In this document: positions 5,469 through 8,533 of the stretch, in pieces
Position numbering within the stretch: the first letter of the stretch is position 1
Layout: each line of letters starts with the position of its first letter
Source of the DNA: Chitinophagaceae bacterium
GTDB taxonomy: Bacteria; Bacteroidota; Bacteroidia; Chitinophagales; Chitinophagaceae
Length of the DNA stretch: 8,533 bases
Direction of reading: 5' to 3'
NCBI GenBank assembly: GCA_021151685.1
Contig: JAGKWS010000143.1
Location: 1 to 8,533 of the forward strand
Notes under the pieces: model-generated
Told to the model about the DNA's origin: nothing
What the model saw: only the letters and a program-made list of their open reading frames with translations
The model's database searches: none
Made by a program: the position numbers and the translations under genes

Positions 5469-6896
5469 ATGGAACATACACCAACCATTACCGGGGCCCA
5501 ACTATTAGCACTGGGCTACCCACAAAGCCCGGCACTGGGTGCCGCACTGGCAGCCGCCCCACAACTGGCCCTGCCAGCCGAAGAAACACTGGCACTATTG
5601 ACCGATGTGCTGACCAACCCGGCACAGTATATGGCACACCCTATACTTGCCGAACTGGCTACTGTGCTGATAGCGGCTAAGGAAAAAGAACTGGCCGAAA
5701 CCACAATACCGCTGCGCCCGGAGGCATTGCCGTACAATGTATATGGGGCAGAGTATATAGAGGAAGGTGCCAACAACCAGATGAGCACCGCCATGAAGCT
5801 ACCCGTAACGGTTGCCGGTGCACTGATGCCCGATGCACATACCGGGTATGGCCTGCCCATTGGTGGTGTATTGGCCACCAACAATGCTATTATTCCGTAT
5901 GGAGTAGGTGTAGACATTGGGTGCCGTATGGCACTTACCGTCTACGACATACCGGAAAGCCACTTTCTGGAAAACCATAGCTTCTATAAAAGAGAGCTGA
6001 TTGCCTTTACCAAATTTGGTTCGGGCGGTGTGTGGCAAGGCCAAATGAAAGCTAACCATGCCGTACTGGACGATAATTTATTTAACGAAATACCACTGCT
6101 GAAGAGCCTGCAGCCAAAGGCCAACAATCAGTTAGGTACATCGGGTGGGGGTAATCACTTTGTGGAGTGGGGTATTATGGAGTTTGCAGCCGCCGACGAG
6201 GCACTGAATGTGCCCAAAGGAAGGTATCTGGCACTACTTACCCACTCTGGCTCGCGTGGGCTGGGTGCCACCATTGCGGGCCACTACACCAAACTGGCCA
6301 AAGAACTTTGCCGCCTGCCACAAGAGGCCGCCAACCTTGCATGGCTGAATCTTGACAGTGCAGAGGGGCAAGAGTACTGGCTGGCTATGAACCTTGCAGG
6401 CAACTATGCATCGGCCTGCCACGAAGTGATACATGACCGACTGACAAAAGCCATTGGCGGACAAGTACTGGCCCGGGTAGAAAACCACCACAACTTTGCA
6501 TGGAAAGAGCAACTGGACGGGAAAGAGGTGATTGTACACCGAAAAGGTGCCACACCTGCCGGCAAAGGGGTGATGGGTATAATTCCCGGCTCTATGGCCA
6601 CACCGGGTTTTCTGGTAAGAGGTAAGGGCGAAACAGGGGCTATACATTCGGCATCGCATGGGGCTGGGCGGCAACTGAGCCGCACAAAGGCCATCAAAAC
6701 TTTCAAAAGAAACGAAATGAGCAAGATGCTGCGCGATATGGGTATTACCCTGATAGGGGCTGGTACCGACGAGGCACCGGGTGCTTACAAAGACATACAT
6801 GCAGTAATGGCGGCACAAACCAACCTTGTAGATGTGGTAGCCACCTTCCACCCCCGTATGGTGCGTATGGCCGATGATGGTAGCCGGGAAGATTAG
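5469..6896 (+). CDS. rtcB: RNA ligase RtcB (3'-phosphate/5'-OH joining)
   Basis: Read from the ATG at 5469 the protein has 475 residues. Signature blocks in order are MPDAHTGYGLPIGGV (120-134), GVGVDIGCRM (145-154; metal ligands D149 and C152), GGGNHFVEWG (226-235; N229 and H230), THSGSRGLG (258-266; H259), NHHNFAW (339-345) and SHGAGRQLSR (396-405; H397 is the expected guanylylated His). RtcB joins RNA 2',3'-cyclic phosphate or 3'-phosphate ends to 5'-OH ends using GTP and Mn2+, repairing nuclease-cut tRNA and rRNA. The frame is open to a GTG at 5436, but that codon sits in a hairpin stem, so the ATG is preferred. Unlike E. coli, archaeal and human RtcB, the C-terminus does not end in Lys-Gly but in HPRMVRMADDGSRED, suggesting a subfamily variant. 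It follows rsr and the Y RNAs on the same strand. No rtcA or archease gene is in the window. Confidence 0.93.
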   Translation: MEHTPTITGAQLLALGYPQSPALGAALAAAPQLALPAEETLALLTDVLTNPAQYMAHPILAELATVLIAAKEKELAETTIPLRPEALPYNVYGAEYIEEGANNQMSTAMKLPVTVAGALMPDAHTGYGLPIGGVLATNNAIIPYGVGVDIGCRMALTVYDIPESHFLENHSFYKRELIAFTKFGSGGVWQGQMKANHAVLDDNLFNEIPLLKSLQPKANNQLGTSGGGNHFVEWGIMEFAAADEALNVPKGRYLALLTHSGSRGLGATIAGHYTKLAKELCRLPQEAANLAWLNLDSAEGQEYWLAMNLAGNYASACHEVIHDRLTKAIGGQVLARVENHHNFAWKEQLDGKEVIVHRKGATPAGKGVMGIIPGSMATPGFLVRGKGETGAIHSASHGAGRQLSRTKAIKTFKRNEMSKMLRDMGITLIGAGTDEAPGAYKDIHAVMAAQTNLVDVVATFHPRMVRMADDGSRED

Positions 6897-6970
6897 CAAT
6901 TCCCCAACTATGTGTTGTTCATAGGTACATATACTGTATGTCAATGAGTTATGGGGTTGTTTTGCAAAAT

Positions 6971-6994
6971 AAGTGTAGAAATATTTCTACACTT
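6971..6994. repeat. Perfect 24-bp palindrome downstream of rtcB
   Basis: Each half is AAGTGTAGAAAT or its exact reverse complement, with no central spacer, centred between 6982 and 6983 and 75 bp after the rtcB stop. As RNA it would form a hairpin of about 10 bp, but only CACTTCC follows, not a U tract. It could be a dimeric-protein operator or part of a terminator-like region. It lies in the 374-bp gap 6897-7270, which otherwise holds the hairpins at 7006-7068, the HU promoter and no gene I can support. Confidence 0.55.
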
Positions 6995-7005
6995 CCACAC
7001 ATTTT

Positions 7006-7068
7006 ACAGGCTGGCAACAGTGTGGCAAGGCAACACATGTTATCAGCCTGTTGCTTTTTTGACAACAG
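7006..7068 (+). terminator. Overlapping hairpins with T tract, possible rtcB terminator
   Basis: CTGTTGC (7048-7054) is followed by six T (7055-7060). It can pair with GCAACAG (7014-7020), and the overlapping CAGCCTGT (7044-7051) pairs with ACAGGCTG (7006-7013). Alternatively CTGTTG (7048-7053) pairs with CAACAG (7063-7068), with the T tract in the loop. The first fold gives stem plus U tract but with a long loop. The alternatives exclude each other. Terminator function is plausible, strength uncertain. Confidence 0.38.
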
Positions 7069-7161
7069 CCCAAAAATGACCGGAACGACACAAGTAACTG
7101 ATAGACAATATTTTATGAAATAATTATCAACAGTTTTGTTTCTGTGGTTTCTAAATTTTTC

Positions 7162-7169
7162 TAAATTTG
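7162..7169 (+). promoter_or_regulatory. -7 box of the HU promoter
   Basis: TAAATTTG is a perfect TAnnTTTG element, followed by GCAC after one G. A TTTTG at 7134-7138 lies 23 nt upstream, at the outer limit of reported -33 spacing. The start site would be near 7175, leaving a leader of about 95 nt before the HU ATG. The leader contains TTGAT-T-ATCAA (7199-7209) and repeated TATCAAYA words. Confidence 0.5.
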
Positions 7170-7270
7170 GCACAAACATGCATAAAGTGGCCTGATAGTT
7201 GATTATCAATACGATGTAGATAACTATTATCCGCTATCAACACTTTACAAAACGCGAAAAACGAACAGTT

Positions 7271-7588
7271 ATGAGGAAGGCAGACATTGTAGGCAGCATA
7301 GCCGAGAAAACCGGAATACCAAAAGTGGACATTCTTGTAGCACTTGAGGCATTCTTCAAAGAAGTGAAAACATCGCTTGTAGAAGGTGAGCCTGTGTATG
7401 TACGTGGTTTTGGCAGCTTTATACTGAAGAAGCGTGCGGCCAAAATAGGCAGAAACATCAAGAAGAATGTAGCTGTAGAAATACCAGAACATTTCATACC
7501 AGCATTCAAGCCTGCGCGCGAGTTTGTACAGGCAGTAAAGGAATCGAAACACGATCTGGTAGCTCACGAAGTAGTAGAAAACGATTAA
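7271..7588 (+). CDS. HU-family DNA-binding protein
   Basis: This 105-residue protein has the HU fold pattern: the helical dimer part MRKADIVGSIAEKTGI with helix 2 to about residue 38, then VYVRGFGSF (42-50), the beta-arm RAAKIGRNIKKN (55-66) and the closing IPAFKPAREF (76-85). HU dimers bend DNA and organise the nucleoid. The proline normally found at the arm tip (RNPxT), which intercalates into DNA, is Ile63 here. This variant seems typical of Bacteroidota HU, but that is from memory. About 15 residues extend beyond the usual end and are rich in acidic residues and histidine. The ATG at 7271 gives the standard N-terminus. The gene has its own -7 box, and the TPR gene downstream also has one, so the two need not be co-transcribed. 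Confidence 0.93.
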   Translation: MRKADIVGSIAEKTGIPKVDILVALEAFFKEVKTSLVEGEPVYVRGFGSFILKKRAAKIGRNIKKNVAVEIPEHFIPAFKPAREFVQAVKESKHDLVAHEVVEND

Positions 7589-7613
7589 TAACGTCTTTGG
7601 CAGCTGGTTTCGT

Positions 7614-7621
7614 TACCTTTG
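7614..7621 (+). promoter_or_regulatory. -7 box of the TPR gene promoter
   Basis: TACCTTTG is a perfect TAnnTTTG element 26 nt after the HU stop, followed by CAC. A TTTG lies at 7596-7599, only 14 nt upstream, shorter than usual for a -33 box. The start site would be near 7627, giving a leader of roughly 18 nt before the GTG at 7645. This supports separate transcription from HU. Confidence 0.55.
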
Positions 7622-7644
7622 CACTTCAACTATAGTTTTTCAAG

Positions 7645-8508
7645 GTGCGCCCGGTACATTATATCAGTCTTGCAACAGCCATCATACTTATCGCTCTTTT
7701 ATACTGGGGAGGTAATACCGTGCCCCCACGAGGCAAAAACGAAACCGCTATGCAGCGTCCGTCTTCGGCCGGTGGGGAGACCCCAGACCCTGGTACCATG
7801 AAACCAGCCTCTGTCGACTCTATAATTTCCGCATCTAAGCAACAATTGCCACGTGCAGTTGCCGATTCGGTGTCGACCATTGAAAATGAACTTGCAGCCG
7901 TCCGCGACTCCTCGCAGATGGCTGCCGTTTTTACACGCCTTGCCGATGTGTGGCAGCGTCAAAAACAATTCAGGCCAGCGTTCTATTATAGGGCAAAAGC
8001 AGCGAAATTGGAAAATTCAGAAAAAAGTCTCACCTTTGCGGGCCAATTATTTTTGGAGCTCCTTGAAAGGGAGGGCGACCGTAGCCTGCAGATGTGGGAA
8101 GCCAATGAAGCAGTTGCGGTGCTTGAAAAAGCAGTAGCCCTAAATGGTAACAATGAAGAGGCGAAGCTGGCAATGGCTTCGGCTTATATACAGGGTACAC
8201 CAGAACCCATGAAAGGCGTGCAGATGCTGTTGGCCATTACCCGGGAGAAACCGGACGATGTTCCTGCGAATTTGCTACTGGGTAGAATGTCTATCCAATC
8301 GGGCCAGTTTGATAAAGCGGTGAAACGTTTTGAAACCGTACTGAAGACTGAACCCAAAAATAAAGAAGCTCTTTACTTTTTGGCGCAAGCCTACGAAGGA
8401 ATGGGTAACAAAACGAAAGCAATTGAATTGCTGGAACAATGTAAGAAAGTAGTCAATAATCCCGAGTTTACGAAGGACATTGATGCTCATATAAATTCAT
8501 TAAAATAA
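7645..8508 (+). CDS. Membrane-anchored TPR protein
   Basis: The 287-residue product begins with a short basic/aromatic stretch and one hydrophobic segment at about 5-21 (HYISLATAIILIALLYW), a likely signal anchor. A low-complexity Pro/Ser/Gly linker follows (about 25-55), then a helical C-terminal part. The clearest tetratricopeptide repeats are at about 207-240 (ANLLLGRMSIQSGQFDKAVK) and 241-274 (ALYFLAQAYEGMGNKTKAIE). A weaker one is near 150-185. TPRs mediate protein-protein contacts, so this is probably a scaffold at the cytoplasmic membrane. The start is GTG: an in-frame TAG at 7633-7635 rules out anything much earlier, and the first in-frame ATG would remove the membrane segment. In related genomes I recall a TPR gene between HU and an RNase E/G gene, which would fit, but the next gene is not visible enough to test this. 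Confidence 0.85.
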   Translation: MRPVHYISLATAIILIALLYWGGNTVPPRGKNETAMQRPSSAGGETPDPGTMKPASVDSIISASKQQLPRAVADSVSTIENELAAVRDSSQMAAVFTRLADVWQRQKQFRPAFYYRAKAAKLENSEKSLTFAGQLFLELLEREGDRSLQMWEANEAVAVLEKAVALNGNNEEAKLAMASAYIQGTPEPMKGVQMLLAITREKPDDVPANLLLGRMSIQSGQFDKAVKRFETVLKTEPKNKEALYFLAQAYEGMGNKTKAIELLEQCKKVVNNPEFTKDIDAHINSLK

Positions 8509-8527
8509 CATTTAAAACACTCGTATT

Positions 8528-8533
8528 ATGCCT
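8528..8533 (+). CDS. Possible start of the next gene (two codons)
   Basis: An ATG at 8528, read ATG-CCT, begins 19 nt after the TPR stop and runs off the window. The short gap suggests an operon partner of the TPR gene. An RNase E/G family gene is a guess from remembered Bacteroidota gene order. The sequence itself cannot show it. Confidence 0.25.

Noticed and set aside
7124..7132. DnaA boxes near HU (TTATCAACA)
   Set aside because: It differs from TTATNCACA at an important position, there is no cluster of true boxes, and no dnaA or dnaN gene is nearby.
1..8533. CRISPR array, insertion sequence or prophage
   Set aside because: No regularly spaced repeats, transposase, integrase or terminal inverted repeats with target duplications were seen.

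Overview
The window reads as a chromosomal segment of a Bacteroidota bacterium, probably Chitinophagales/Chitinophagaceae-like. The clues are -7 boxes of the TAnnTTTG type, no clear Shine-Dalgarno sequences, and the style of the WYL regulator, HU protein and AcpH. This placement is an inference from sequence style, not from a search.

Layout. Positions 1-1820 (minus strand) hold the start of a lipoprotein gene, an AcpH-type acyl-carrier-protein phosphodiesterase and an orphan REC-LytTR response regulator. Positions 1821-2218 have no convincing gene. Positions 2219-6896 are the centre of interest: a WYL-domain regulator (minus) divergent from a plus-strand cluster of a Ro60 homologue (rsr, TROVE + vWA), a 468-nt structured non-coding stretch, and the RNA ligase gene rtcB. 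Positions 6897-7270 are non-coding, with a perfect 24-bp palindrome, terminator-like hairpins and a promoter. HU, a membrane-anchored TPR protein and the first two codons of another gene follow.

The non-coding stretch between rsr and rtcB is tiled by structured RNA. Two elements share the core CCGTAGCG-N6-TACTTCGC and equivalent end-closing stems of unrelated sequence. That pattern suggests two paralogous bacterial Y RNAs. The second (5255-5402) carries a circularly permuted tRNA mimic: a canonical T arm, an acceptor-like stem closed by GAAA, then a canonical D arm. This matches the YrlA class of Y RNA, which tethers Ro60 to partners. A third hairpin-rich element sits between them. The order rsr - Y RNAs - rtcB parallels the rsr-yrlBA-rtcBA RNA-repair operon of Salmonella.

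In the Salmonella operon the regulator is the sigma54 activator RtcR. Here a WYL protein sits divergently, and the shared promoter region holds four copies of ACTGCGYA, two of them forming a perfect 10-bp inverted repeat next to the WYL -7 box. The likely picture is an RNA-damage or RNA-repair module (Ro60 plus Y RNAs for RNA surveillance, RtcB for ligation) under a ligand-responsive WYL regulator. No rtcA, archease, PNPase or RtcR gene is visible in the window.
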